A stretch of 64,000 nt of DNA from Rhynchopus euleeides (lineage: Eukaryota; Euglenozoa; Diplonemea; Diplonemida; Diplonemidae). Below the pieces are notes generated by a model that worked only from the letters and a program-made list of their open reading frames with translations, ran no database searches and was not told where the DNA came from. The stretch spans positions 496,001 to 560,000 of the forward strand of contig OY723269.1 in the NCBI GenBank assembly GCA_963210315.1, given 5' to 3'. Position 1 is the stretch's first letter, and each line of letters opens with the position of its first letter. The translations under genes were made by a program, and so were the position numbers. Positions 10,531-21,524 of the stretch are shown here, piece after piece.

Positions 10531-11332
10531 CCCTGCCTCCGGCTGTTTGCCTTGCGGCCCTGTGCGGCGTGAGAGAGAGTGAAAGAGAGAAGTGCGGGTG
10601 TGGTGTTGAAACCAGTTTTAAGGCGGTGTCAACCTTTCTCGGCAGAAGCACCTCCTCTCACGTCCACTGGCCGAAGTATTGGCAGAGCATGTGTGGAATA
10701 CCTGAAAGCTCGAAAACACAACCTGGAGAGGGGGTGAAGGGAGGGAGGGGGGGGGGGGGGGTTAGGGGGGGCTAAAACCGGGAGTAAACCCAAATTTTCA
10801 ACTTCGCCGCAGAGAGGCCCCCAAGGGCACCAAAAGGCCAGAAACACCCCATATCACCCCGGAAATCCGGTATCTGCCCGAAATAGGCCCAAATTCCGCC
10901 CGGAAAGCTCATTTTTTGCGTCTCCAATTTTTTGGCACAGATGTGGTACCGGTGCTGTGCCAGTTTACAGCGGCTGCTTGCAACATACAGCGAAACCTGT
11001 GGTCGAAGCAACCGAATGGTTCATCGGTCAAGCTCTACTTGATGACGCGGATCGATGTAACATCACCATGTACCGAGGGGCGACAAGCAGCACCGCGAGG
11101 TGGGGGTAGAGGCCAAAGTGCACTCGTGTTTGCACTGAGAAGGTTGGTATCCCTTGTAGATTGAGGTTCCGGAGATGATGGGCACGCACTATGGGCGGAA
11201 GCAGGACGCTGCTCAGAGGGTTTGTCCGTTCCGACGCCATTCAGAGGTGGCAATAACTCAGCGACCTCGATATCCCCCAAAATGAGCAATTGATGCCCTG
11301 CTTTCATTGAGAGTAATCAACTAGCGGCCCTT
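10531..11332. other. Spacer upstream of the kinase gene, up to the assembly gap
   Basis: No gene or clear repeat is seen. A G run lies at 10749-10760. Confidence 0.4.
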
Positions 11333-11532
11333 NNNNNNNNNNNNNNNNNNNNNNNNNNNNNNNNNNNNNNNNNNNNNNNNNNNNNNNNNNNNNNNNNNNN
11401 NNNNNNNNNNNNNNNNNNNNNNNNNNNNNNNNNNNNNNNNNNNNNNNNNNNNNNNNNNNNNNNNNNNNNNNNNNNNNNNNNNNNNNNNNNNNNNNNNNNN
11501 NNNNNNNNNNNNNNNNNNNNNNNNNNNNNNNN
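11333..11532. other. Assembly gap (200 N)
   Basis: Two hundred consecutive undetermined bases. The sequence just right of the gap (GATTTTGGGGACCTGTATTA) occurs again at 54359, so the gap may have formed at a dispersed repeat. Confidence 0.99.
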
Positions 11533-11799
11533 AGATTTTGGGGACCTGTATTATACCTACACTGGGTGGGGGGGGGGCTCCCCGCGGGCTGAGGTCAGGC
11601 TGGCGACCCAGGTTTTCAGGGTGACACCAGGATTTCCTCGAAATTTTGGGTGACCCCCACCCCCTGGTCGGGCACCCTACCAGGGGGGGGGGGGGGTCAC
11701 GAGGGGGGGTATGGGGGGGGGTACCCCCCCTACCCGACCCCCCTCCCGACTCGGGATGGGGGGGGGGGGGGGGTCAGGAGGTGGTACTTTCACCCAATT

Positions 11800-12650
11800 G
11801 ATGTTCCCCAGTAATAGGTGTAAATGGGCACCCCATGGCCAAAATGACCCCATCGCGATCCTCACAGATTCCAAACGTTCAAAAGAACGGGTTTTTGGAA
11901 AATCCGAGGGGGGGGGTCCCGCTGGGTGGGTAGGTGGGGTGTAGTGGACTGGCTGCCTCCCAGCCACCTTCTCCCACGACCAGTCCCTGAACCAGACCCG
12001 TGTTTCATGGGTGATACTTGGCTCACACACCATCAAAGTGACCCCACTGTGATCCGCACAAATTCCAAACGTTCAAAAGAAAGGGGTTTTGGAATACCCG
12101 AGGAGGGGGTCCCGCTGGGTGGGGTGGGGTGTCATGGTGTGTGTCACCCAGTCACCCTTCACCCATAACCAGCCCCTGAACCAGACCGCTTTTTCATGGG
12201 TGAAGCTGGGCACCTAGACCCACAGTGTGACCCCACTACGATCCGCAAAAGTTTCAAACGTTCAAAAGAACGGGGTTTTGGAACACCTGAGGAGGGGGTC
12301 CCGCTGGGTGGGTGGCTGGGTGGGGTGGCATGGTGTGTTACTCCCAGTCACCTTCACCCATGACCAGCCCCTGAACCAGAGCCACATTTCATGGACAAAG
12401 CTTGTCACCTAGACCTACAAAGTGACCCCACTACGATGCGCACAGATTCCAAATATTCAAAAGAACGGGGTTTCGGAACACCCGAGGAGGGGGTCCCGCT
12501 GGGTGGGTGGGCTGGCTGACTCTCGGCCTCCCATCACAGTCTCCTATGACCAGCCCCTGAACTAGACCCACATTTCATGGGTGAAGCTTGGCACCTAGAC
12601 CCACAGTGTGACCCCACTACAATCCGCACAGAGCCCAAAGAGTGCAATGG
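11800..12650 (+). repeat. ~190-bp tandem repeat, four to five units
   Basis: Units start near 11855, 12049, 12237, 12432 and 12617 (spacing 194, 188, 195 and 185). Each contains a variant of ATTCCAAACGTTCAAAAGAA followed by a G-rich segment (GGTCCCGCTGGGTGGG), then CAGCCCCTGAACCAGA and TTTCATGGGTGAA. A single inverted copy is at about 22255-22430, and a fragment lies near 54150-54175. No protein-coding signal is visible. Confidence 0.8.
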
Positions 12651-13743
12651 AAGGGGTCAATCGCGATTCCGCGAGTCGAAGATTCCGCACTTTTGGGTCA
12701 CTTTCAGGTGATGTCAGGTCCCTGGAGTAACTGCAGATAGCCCATTTTCAGGTGGGAGCCCTACTCGTACGTCACCCAGATTCAGCCCAAACCCGTGCAC
12801 CCAGGGTGCACGGTCGCCGGGAGCGCGCGGGCACCCGGAAACAGGTCGCATTTGCGCGCGCTGCCTGCACCCTGCACGCCAGCCCCCCCCCCCCCCCCGA
12901 CGTTCACGACCCCCCAGAAAATTACCCCAGCCCCTGCCCCCCCCCCCCCCCCCCCCCCGCAACCACACACAGACAGGAACACTCTAACAAAACTAAGTCT
13001 TTGGGAAGCGTTGGGTGAGCTGGGTTGGCATTTTAAACATTTAGGTGAGGGGTGCGGAAGGGGGTGTGGGGGTTGGGGGGGGGGGGGGGGGTGGGGAGAA
13101 GAGCGGGAACAAACGAAGCTGCAGGGGTTTGTGCTGGCCCCGCCCCCCCCCCCCCTTTCTTGCAGGGGCTGGTTGTGTGCTGGGGACAGCTCACTCCCGA
13201 CTCACTGCCGCGAGACGCACACACGCTTTGCCCAACGTTTGCAGTGCTGAATCTATCTTGTTTTCCTCTTTGAAGGGCCTTCGTGCACATTTGCTGCTTC
13301 AACCCCCAAACAGAGTTGAACTGTTAGATACTACAGCAATCCGCCCACCAGGTCGCTGCTCACGAGAGCAAGTGGTGTTAAGAAGGGCTGCACTCTGCAC
13401 CTATCTTTGCCTCATCCCCATCCACGATTTGCATTTTTTTTCACACCAACAAGATACCTCGTCAGGCGGCGCAGCAACACGAGGGAAACTGCTGGTGCTT
13501 TGCCGTGCCAGCCGTGTGTGGATCGGCGAAAACGTTGTTTTTTTATTTGTATTCCCCATGGGTGACCCTGTCACGAACCCTCCGGCTGTATTTTCACCCA
13601 GCGGGCCTTAGCGACACCTCGTTCAGCCTATCACAGTGCGCACCTTTCAACCAGTGCGGATGTCCGGTGTGTTGCTGCACTGTTTACTGTTGCTGTGACG
13701 ACGGCGAACTGAGAGGCACAGAAACCTCTGCCGGAAGGATGTT
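12651..13743. other. Intergenic, G/C runs
   Basis: C runs lie near 12885 and 12935 and G runs near 13075. No gene is recognised; ORFs here are low-complexity shadows. Confidence 0.4.
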
Positions 13744-14242
13744 GGGGTAATCAGGCTGGGGAAAAAAACAACAAATCACAACAAATCACACCCGATCACA
13801 ACAGATCACAACAAATCACAAGGCAAATGTTGTGATTTGTTGTGATTTTTTGCGATTTGTTGCGGCCAGTTGTGATTTGTTGTGACTAGGTGTGACGTGG
13901 TGTGATTTGTTGTGACCAGTTGTGACGACTTGTGACCCTTTTGTGATGAGTTGTGATGAGGTGTGATCTGTTGTGATCTGTTGTGATCGCGATCCAAAAT
14001 TTTAAATTTTTGAAATTTTGGATCGCGATCACAACAGATCACACCTCATCACAACTCATCACAAAAGGGTCACAAGTCGTCACAACTGGTCGCAACAAAT
14101 CACAACTGGCCACAACAAATCGCAACAAATCGCAACAAATCACAACAAATCACAACAAATCACAACATTTGGCGTTGTGATTTGTTGTGATCGGGTGTGA
14201 TTCGTTGTGATTTGTTGTTTTTTCCCCCAGCCTGATTACCCC
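13744..14242. mobile_element. Foldback element of ATCACAACAAA words, copy 1
   Basis: The 499-base element begins GGGGTAATCAGGCTGGGG and ends with the exact complement. Both arms consist of decamer-like words around ATCACAACAA/TTGTTGTGAT. A palindrome around AAAATTTTAAATTTTTGAAA flanked by GATCGCGATC forms the centre. There is no coding capacity. A nearly identical copy lies at 17567-18075. Confidence 0.8.
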
Positions 14243-14684
14243 AGATGTGCACTTTCCTGGGGGTACCCAGGCGAAGATCTCTACCTGTGAAATAGAATTA
14301 GAAGCTTCTGTGGTTTCGATGGGAAGGGCAGAGGTGGGGGGGGGGGCAGGAAGGAATAACCGGAAACATCAAACAGAAACCATCGGATACAGCCTGTACA
14401 TGGATCGAAGAAGGTAGAGGGAAGCGGACCTCAGCACCGCCACGACTTCTGAAAGGGGGTTGCAGTGAGATATGCCGTTCCCCTTCAAAAAATACCCCCC
14501 CCCCCCAGGGACCCCTCTCTCCTTCCCGTATAACTAACACACCCCAACGCATCGGAACTGAATTGGTTTTTATCTAGCAATAATGGGGGGGGGGGGGGTG
14601 CGGTAGGGGGGTGGTGGATTTGAGGGGGAGGGGGGGGTGCGCTGCAGAGTCTCAGGGCTTGCTCTGCCCGAAGAGAAAAAAACA
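14243..14684. other. Spacer between foldback element and nested transposon
   Basis: It holds G/C runs at 14336-14346, 14497-14507 and 14584-14600. No gene is seen. Confidence 0.4.
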
Positions 14685-14768
14685 AAACAAATTTGAGGAA
14701 ACTTCATATTTGCCAGAAATTTATTGGAAAATTCATATGTTGACAGGAAGTTTTGGGTTTAACCATAT

Positions 14769-15779
14769 TGGTGCCCCTGACGACCCCATATTGCGTAGTT
14801 TGTGCGTAGTGAAAAGGGGGGGGGGGGTCTCATTTTTTGATTTACTCAGCCATTCTCTGTCTCTATGCCGGGACCCCAAACTCAAGGAGTTCTTGCTGTT
14901 CCGGGGTCAGTGAGGGTGCAGGCGCTTCAGGTGCTGCAGGTGCTGCAGGTGCTGCAGGTTCTTCAGGTGCTGCAGCGCTGGCAGCCTTCGGTGCGGGTTT
15001 CGACGCAGTCTTTGCAGGTCTCTTTGGGGGTGCCCTTTGGCGCGGTGCCTGCTTCAGCTCGTCGGGTGGAAGCATCAACGCATCATTAAGCGGTGCCTGC
15101 TTCAGCTCCTCCGGGTGGAAGCGTCAACGCATCATTAAGGAAGAAGGAAGCACAGTTGCTACGCTTTTTTGCAGCTGCAGGAAACGACACCATACCCAAC
15201 AACAATCCCCAGACCGTCGAGGGAGAGTGGGCGCCTGGATCCCGTGACACAGATCTCTAGTGCCGTTGTGATCCCCTCGGATAACGTCTCCTGGACGTTG
15301 TCAGCGGAGGTTGCCTGTGTGGCGGTGACCTCCGTATACCCCGCGGGATCCAGTGCCAGTAGCGCCTTCTTCAGCTTTTCGTCGACCCCTCGGCCGACGC
15401 TCTCCTTGATGTCAAGGGCCACCTTCAGGGTGGCACCTCGCAGCGCCCTGAAGGCTGTGATCGTATCATCATTCACAATCTCGAGGGTGTTCTACGCGGC
15501 TCCTGGAACTCACTTCCTTCTCAGGTGTTTCTGGGCATGGGGCAACCTTGCCCAGGTGTTTCTGGAGTCCCGCCCCACATGTCGTGCGTTCTTTCGTACG
15601 GTGTATAGTGAGTTCTGGCAATAATTTTTTGCTCGGTCAGCGCAGTGCCTCCAGTCCTGTCTCAGTAGCCACACAGAAAGGGGGACCAAAAAAAACTGGG
15701 GGGGGACCAAAAAGCGAGACCCCCCCCCCCAGATTGCGTAGTTTGTGCGTAGTGAAAAAGGGGTAAATCAGGGGCACCA
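14769..15779 (-). mobile_element. Inserted TIR element carrying exon-like sequence
   Basis: Ends are TGGTGCCCCTGA and TCAGGGGCACCA, with a CATAT duplication on each side (14764-14768 and 15780-15784). Inside, near both ends, the word ATTGCGTAGTTTGTGCGTAG is present as a direct repeat. On the minus strand a gene-like stretch (15491-15196) is framed by a TAG acceptor and a GTATGG donor and is followed by an Ala/Pro-rich open frame (15078-14863). The element looks like a DNA transposon that has captured part of a gene. No transposase is seen. Confidence 0.65.
14863..15491 (-). pseudogene. Exon-like fragments of an unidentified gene inside a transposon
   Basis: The first piece (15491-15196 on the minus strand) encodes about 98 residues with a globular look (start NTLEIVNDDTITAFRALRGA). 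The second (ending at 14863, about 65-75 residues) is Lys/Pro/Ala-rich with repeated PAAPAA-type words and stops with LLEFGVPA. Between them lies a 49-base tandem duplication (about 15040-15140). I could not find a splice pair that keeps the phase between the two pieces, and there is no clear start. A captured, possibly decayed gene fragment is the simplest reading; I do not recognise the family. Confidence 0.35.
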
Positions 15780-15843
15780 CATATGTTGACAAAAACTTTT
15801 TGTTTCAATCATATGTTGACAAAAAGTTTCCTGAAAATTCATA

Positions 15844-16188
15844 CCGTATACGTAAATATTATGGAACGTAAATATTATGGAACGGGCCCATTTTTGGCCG
15901 GTCCGTTCCATAATATTTACGTTCCATAATATTTACAGGGCCAGTTGGGGACTCGGTGGTGAGGACGGCTTGCGTCAGGAATCGCGCGAAAAGTGCACGA
16001 GTAGGTCCCGTCAGGGACTCTGTATGCCGTCCGATCACCTGGTCCAAGTCCCCGAGTCGCAGAAAGCCCTGTAAATATTATGGAACGAAAAAAATCTGGA
16101 ACGCCAACCCACCAGCGTTCCAAAATATTTACGTTCCATAATATTTACGTTCCATAATATTTACGTTCCAAAATATTTACGTATACGG
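15844..16188. mobile_element. TA-target MITE, copy 1
   Basis: The element begins CCGTATACGTAAATATTATG and ends with its complement, flanked by TA on both sides. Removing it restores the 37-bp unit of the surrounding array (CATATGTTGAC). The subterminal parts are repeats of GTAAATATTATGGAACG. The core (about 15936-16078) is non-repetitive and GC-richer, bounded by ACAGGGC and GCCCTGT. The TA duplication and length suggest a Tc1/mariner-class non-autonomous element. Copies are at 36986 and 40436. Confidence 0.85.
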
Positions 16189-16339
16189 TATGTTGACACG
16201 AACTTATGGACTTAACCATATGTTGACAAAAACTTCTGCATTTAACCATATGTTGACAAGAAGTTATGGATTAACCATATGTTGACAAAAACTTCTCGTT
16301 TTCACCATATGTTAACAAAATTGGGTTTCCAGCTGGAAC

Positions 16340-16950
16340 ACCCTTTTTGGTGGATTCCCGACCCCAGGGCACCCACACCTGTGGCTGATGAAGAGGAGGG
16401 CGCTTCGCAAAGGCCGGGACCCCCAGCCCCCCTCCCAGCCCCAACCTCTCATCCACATTTTGACGTGAACCTGTCGGCTGAAGCTGGAATCACTTGATGG
16501 CATTGCTGTGGGTGTTGTTGTGGACCTGGGTCCGGCCGATTAGTACTCACGCTGCTGTGCCTGTGATTCAAAGAACCGTGGAGTTCGGAACCCACCTGGA
16601 GAGAACGATCCACCTCGAAGAAGCCACATGCCCGATGCACCCCGGTAGCTGCGTGTACACGTGGTAAACCTGTGACCACTTCGGTGGAGTGGTCTTTTGG
16701 CTCAGTTTCTGGGCCGGAAGTGCTTGATGTTGGTAACCATCTTTGCTATGGGGCTTTCATCATGCATTTATCACGTACAGGCCCATGATCAGTGGTTAGC
16801 CGGTGTTAACGGTGTGCGGTTCTCTGGCCTTGTGGTATCTTAATCCAAGGGAATGAGGCCCCATGGAACTGCGATGAAGTGCACACTCTGTGAGAAGCTA
16901 AGTGCCGATCTGGAAAGCGATCTGGATACCCCGGAATGTCAGTCAAGCGG
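16340..16950. other. Unique core between inverted 37-bp arrays, possibly RNA-derived
   Basis: About 600 bases of non-repetitive sequence with moderate GC and no G/C runs, unlike its surroundings. Its texture (many short GGNC words, no ORF over about 76 codons) resembles structured RNA genes. A stretch near 16860-16920 loosely recalls LSU rRNA (CCATGGAA, GAAGCTAAGTGCCGAT), but I cannot align it convincingly. The function is unknown. Confidence 0.3.
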
Positions 16951-17215
16951 CTCCAGCCGAAAAACCGATTTTGTGAACATATGGTTAAAACGAGAAGTTT
17001 TTGTCAACATATGATTAAGCCCAGAACTTTTTGTCAACATATGGTTAAAATCAGAAGTTCCTGTCAAAATATGGTTAGATCCAAAACTTTTTGTCAAAAT
17101 ATGGTTAAAATCAAAAGTTTTTGTCAACATATGGTTAAACCCAAAAGTTCCTGTCAACATATGAATTTTCCAAGAAATTTCTGGCAAATATGAAGTTTCC
17201 TCAACAAATTTTGAT

Positions 17216-17566
17216 TTTTTCCTGTGGCGCTTTTCAGATGCCCCTCTCCCCCCCCCCCCTCCCTCCCTTGAAAAGGGCAATTTACATAGCTGCTGCTCAG
17301 ATCTTTTGTTGTTTGTTTGTTGTTGTAGAGTTTACGTGCTTCTTCCGACCAGGGGGCATCTCACCCGACTCACCCCCCGCTCCTGCCGCATGACAATTTT
17401 TTGGTATGACCATGGGCAAAGCTTGTTGCAAGCCCGGTCTGGTGGAGAAGGCAACGGATGGTTTGCGGGTGGTGTGCAGGGGGGAGGGGGGGGGGGAGGG
17501 GGTATGGGGGATGGGTGGGGGTATGGGGAACAGGGATGCACACCAGCTCTCCCTACCCCTCCCCCT
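17216..17566. other. Spacer, G-rich
   Basis: It lies between the nested transposon and the second foldback copy. G runs lie at 17480-17520. No gene is seen. Confidence 0.4.
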
Positions 17567-18075
17567 GGGGTAATCAGGCTGGGGAAAAAAACAACAAATC
17601 ACAACAAATCACACCCGATCACAACAGATCACAACAAATCACAAGGCAAATGTTGTGATTTGTTGTGATTTTTTGCGATTTGTTGCGGCCAGTTGTGATT
17701 TGTTGTGACTAGGTGTGACGTGGTGTGATTTGTTGTGACCAGTTGTGACGACTTGTGACCCTTTTGTGATGAGTTGTGATGAGGTGTGATCTGTTGTGAT
17801 CTGTTGTGATCGCGATCCAAAATTTTAAATTTTTGAAATTTTGGATCGCGATCACAACAGATCACAACAGATCACACCTCATCACAACTCATCACAACTC
17901 ATCACAAAAGGGTCACAAGTCGTCACAACTGGTCGCAACAAATCACAACTGGCCACAACAAATCGCAACAAATCGCAACAAATCACAACAAATCACAACA
18001 TTTGGCGTTGTGATTTGTTGTGATCGGGTGTGATTCGTTGTGATTTGTTGTTTTTTCCCCCAGCCTGATTACCCC
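17567..18075. mobile_element. Foldback element of ATCACAACAAA words, copy 2
   Basis: Same ends, centre and orientation as the copy at 13744-14242. It differs by only a few insertions or deletions of whole words in the right arm. The two copies flank the nested transposon at 14685-17215 as direct repeats. Confidence 0.8.
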
Positions 18076-20170
18076 ACCCCCCCAAATTCTATTGACAATG
18101 CGTCTAGGGGTGGGGTAGGGGGGTGGGGTGTGCGTGTGTCGTCGCCAAAACGGTATTTTTTTTGGATGGTTCGTTCCTGACAATCATAGCGCTGCCTGGC
18201 AAGTTTTCGGCATTTTTGAAGCAATTTTTTTTGTCCACGTTTCTTACAGCTCACCCCGACGCGAGGGGCTGCCATTCCAAGCGCTTTTCTTTTGGCATAT
18301 TATCTGCACCGCAAAAAACAACCCTGATGCGAAAAGAATAGCGAAATATAAAAGAGACGATGTGCCTCCTGATATGTAACAACACCCGCTCACAATGTCA
18401 ATGATAAAACTGCCACAAAAAAAGGGGTTGGCACAGAGCGATAACCGTCTAGAGTAAGAGAGCGGATGCGGATGTGAATGTAAAAAAATACAACATCCGC
18501 AACAATGCATGCATCAGCAATAAACCATACAGATCGTATCGGACAAACAAACAAAACACCAACAGAATTACAATATCATTTCCAACACAAGCTCAGAAGC
18601 GCAGTTGTTTGCTGAGAGGGACGGCCAGGCGGACGCATGCGTGGCTTGACATGCCTTGTGCGTCCAAAAGAGAGAGAGAGAGAGAGAGAGCGCGTGACAC
18701 CCCGAAACTAGATTGAACGATTTGAACCGATTTTTCCGACCAGTTTTCTCTGCCACCTCTGCCTACATGCGCATTGGTGTTATCACCAGCCCACTACAAG
18801 CTGCCAGCTGCCGATCTGACTGCAGTTCCCACAAACAGGCCACTCGACCACCCCCCCATTAAGGTATTGCTGTGTCTGGGTCTTCCACCTCACCAACGTA
18901 CTGATGCGGAGGTGGAAACTGGGGGGCCGTCCCGACCTGAAGCAACACATAACCTCCGGGGGGACCTATTGGCCCTGATGCCGCTGGTCCACACGCAGAT
19001 GGCTTCTGTTAAAGCGCGAGAAGGTGCTGACAACCGCTGGCCCAGGCCAGCCTTCCAAGGCTTGGGGCAAGGGGTGGGGGGCTGAGGGCTGTGCGTGGGT
19101 TGGGCGAAGGGGGAGGGAGGGGGTGTAAAAATAAGCAGGTAGCATTGCTGCAGTAGGGCTGCAGTAGGGGGGAGAGGGTACACGCGTTGCTTGGGGGCCA
19201 AATCTCGATTTGAGGTTCTGACGATCTCGTGGCATAGGTTCGGCCCTTCTGACCACGAGAGCAAATCACACAAAAAAAAATGCCCCCAAAACAAGCAAAG
19301 AAAATCTGGTGTGTCTAAGATGGGAAGGGACGGGTATTTTTCCCCAAAAGCTAAGATCACGGAACGCCTTTTTGCATGCCTTCTGTGGTTACGATATTGC
19401 ACAGGAAAGATGGAACACATCGGTTTTTTTGCGATTTTTTTTTGCGGCATTCCACGCTTTTGAACGGGTTTTTTTTAGGCTGCTCCTAGCAGCTCTGTGA
19501 GGGGCCATTATTGAACGATTTCAACGATTTTTTTGACCGTGCCTCCTGCAGCCCTGATGAGAGGGACCCCTGTTTCCGGCCCTTCTTGCTTTCGGGTTCG
19601 TTTACTAAAACTAATGGCAATGTGCCGTCGCGTGACGAGGATCCACATTACATATCTGCAAACATTCCTTTCTTTGGTACCGACGACCTACCTGACGTAA
19701 CGCCACGACCCGGCAGTGACACGCGCAAATGACAATGATTTGCTGTTGCTGATGTTACTGTCGTTTCTGCAGGAATCTTGCGACATCCACCACCACCACA
19801 CCCATCCAAACGGCAAGCTCTTCCGCCGGGTTGCAACTGAGCGAAACCCGGATGCCACCAATCCACTCCACTCACACCACGGGGGATTGCTGACTTGGTT
19901 CCTTCCACCTCCGAGTGTGGGCCCCTGCGTTGACCATTCAGAGATCACCAAGGCAGGAACAAACGACACCATGCATCGGGGCCGTTCCATAACCACATCC
20001 ATATGTGGGCTTGCAGGGATGCATGAAGGTTTTTTGCAGTGCGAGAGAGAGAGAGAGAGAGTTATGTGCGGGAGACGGGTCTGTCGGGGCAGCTTGTGTT
20101 GCCGCACCCAGGGGAGGAAAACCGGGAGAGGGGGGGGGGGGGCAAAATGACCATTGCAAAGAATATCGGC
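18076..20170. other. Intergenic, no gene recognised
   Basis: Contents are simple AG runs (18671-18690 and 20045-20060), two copies of the TTGAACGATTT word (about 18713 and 19512), and a word ACCGACGACCTACCTGACG near 19680 that returns as ACCGACGACCTCCCGCCTGA at 61361. No ORF is convincing. Confidence 0.4.
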
Positions 20171-20177
20171 AATAATA

Positions 20178-20706
20178 GTAATTTATTCGATATGGCATAA
20201 TTTGGTCATTATATCACGCGGTTGAGGTTGACCGCACGAGTGGTGGTGGTGAAGCGCCCGAGCGAAGCGAGGGCCCTTCTGCACTTAACTTCCCGAGCGA
20301 AGCGAGGGGAGTTGAGGCACCACGAGTGCGAGACACCTCAACCAAGTGATAGAATGACCAAAATCATTCACACGAATATATTTTTTTATTCGATTGTGAC
20401 ATGAAGGTGCGGTTTTCAAAAGAGCGTGACATAAAGTAAACAGCGTGACATAAACTTTATGTCACGCATTTTTCCTCACAAAAATTGGAGTGATATAAAG
20501 TAAAAAGCGTGATATAAACTTTATGTCACGCTTCCCCCTGTCCTCACCCAAATCCCTGTGAGTATAAAGTCCAAAGTCCGGGATTTTATGGAAATCCCTG
20601 TGTGATAATTTTGCCATAAAATCCCGGAAGTATGAAAAGTGGCTTTTATATAACGCCAGCTATAGGGGAATCTCACCTACACTTTATGTCACTGTCGAAT
20701 AAATGA
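20178..20706. mobile_element. Foldback-type element with GTGACATAAAGT words and two GAGCGAAGCGAG motifs
   Basis: Ends are loosely inverted (AATTTATTCGAtA at left, TcGAATAAATgA at right). Short inverted words ATAAAGT/ACTTTAT and GCGTGACATAAA fill the right half. The left part is an imperfect inverted repeat around two copies of CCCGAGCGAAGCGAGGG (20257-20273 and 20292-20308). No coding sequence is seen. Confidence 0.5.
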
Positions 20707-20709
20707 CCT

Positions 20710-21490
20710 ACCCTGTTGCTTCCATGGAAGGGGTGGGGGTGGGGGTGCAGTAAAATGAAATTCGGCCTGCGGCCACCGCTGCCACCGCCGTCACCCCCCC
20801 CCACCCCCCCCCCCCCCTGCGCCCCCTCCCCTGCCCTGTGTGGTGTGCCACACCCGTCACAGCACCTTCTGACACAGAGAAAAACCTAGATAGAATACCA
20901 AGAGAAGCTGCTCTGAGCATTCGTTAAAACTGTTATGTACAAATCCAGAATCAAAAGGGGGGTGGGGTGGGGTGACGAGAGTGTGAGAGGCTGAAGAGGG
21001 TGGGGTATGGGTGGGGAGAAAAGGATTGCCGGGTTTCTTTTGTTTTGTTTGTGCAACCGGAAAATACCCTCCGCTGTTGTCCTGTGCTGTGGGGTGGTGG
21101 TGGTGGTGGTGGTGGTGGTGGTGGTGGTGGTGGTGGTGGTGGTGGTGGGGGGTTGTTTTTTTCTTCAATTATTGACAAACCGCAATGCAGCAGCAATCGG
21201 TTGCTGGGGGGGAACACCGCGTATTTCCTTTTCGACCCTTTGATCGATGGTGTGACCCATGATCAAAAAAAAGAGAATGGGGAGGAGGAGGGGTGAGGGG
21301 GGTTTTGATTGTCGAGACTGAATGGAAAAGCAAGTCCCCAGGGGAGGAGGGGGGGGGGATCAGGGATGATCAACGATGGTTGTGTCGTTTCGCACAGCGG
21401 GGACGAGGGGGGGGGGGGGCAGGGCTGTAAATAAGGTTTGGGGGTCAGGAGTCGGGAGTCGGTTATTTACAGTCACCTAAGGTACCTGGG
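20710..21490. other. Low-complexity spacer
   Basis: It contains the TGG microsatellite (see next entry), many G runs (21343-21358, 21405-21420), and a phrase GATTGTCGAGACTGAATGGA at about 21307 that recurs as GATCGTCGAGAGGGAATGGA at 48398. No gene is seen. Confidence 0.4.
21094..21148 (+). repeat. TGG trinucleotide microsatellite (~18 units)
   Basis: Perfect GGT/TGG repetition followed by a short G run. It reads as poly-His or poly-Val in spurious frames. Confidence 0.95.
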
Positions 21491-21524
21491 GTGGGGGGCT
21501 GGGGGGGACGGGCGGTCTCAAACC

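Larger units (their letters stand above)
14685..17215. mobile_element. TIR element with inverted arrays of a ~37-bp unit (outer element of a nest)
   Basis: The ends are inverted copies of about 80 bases (GAGGAAACTTCATATTTGCC on the left, its complement on the right). Inside each end is an array of a 37-38 base unit with CATATGTTGACAAAAACTT: forward units at about 14740-14765, 15780-15840 and 16190-16320, and inverted units at 16975-17165. Two further elements are inserted in the left arm (14769-15779 and 15844-16188). The core at 16340-16950 is described separately. Subtracting the insertions, the element is about 1.2 kb. No transposase is visible, so it is probably non-autonomous. Confidence 0.7.

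Noticed and set aside
16975-17165. Regularly spaced ~37-bp repeats, CRISPR-like spacing
   Set aside because: There are no unique spacers of constant size, the same units occur inverted at 15.8-16.3 kb, and the genome is eukaryotic; they are sub-repeats of a transposon arm.
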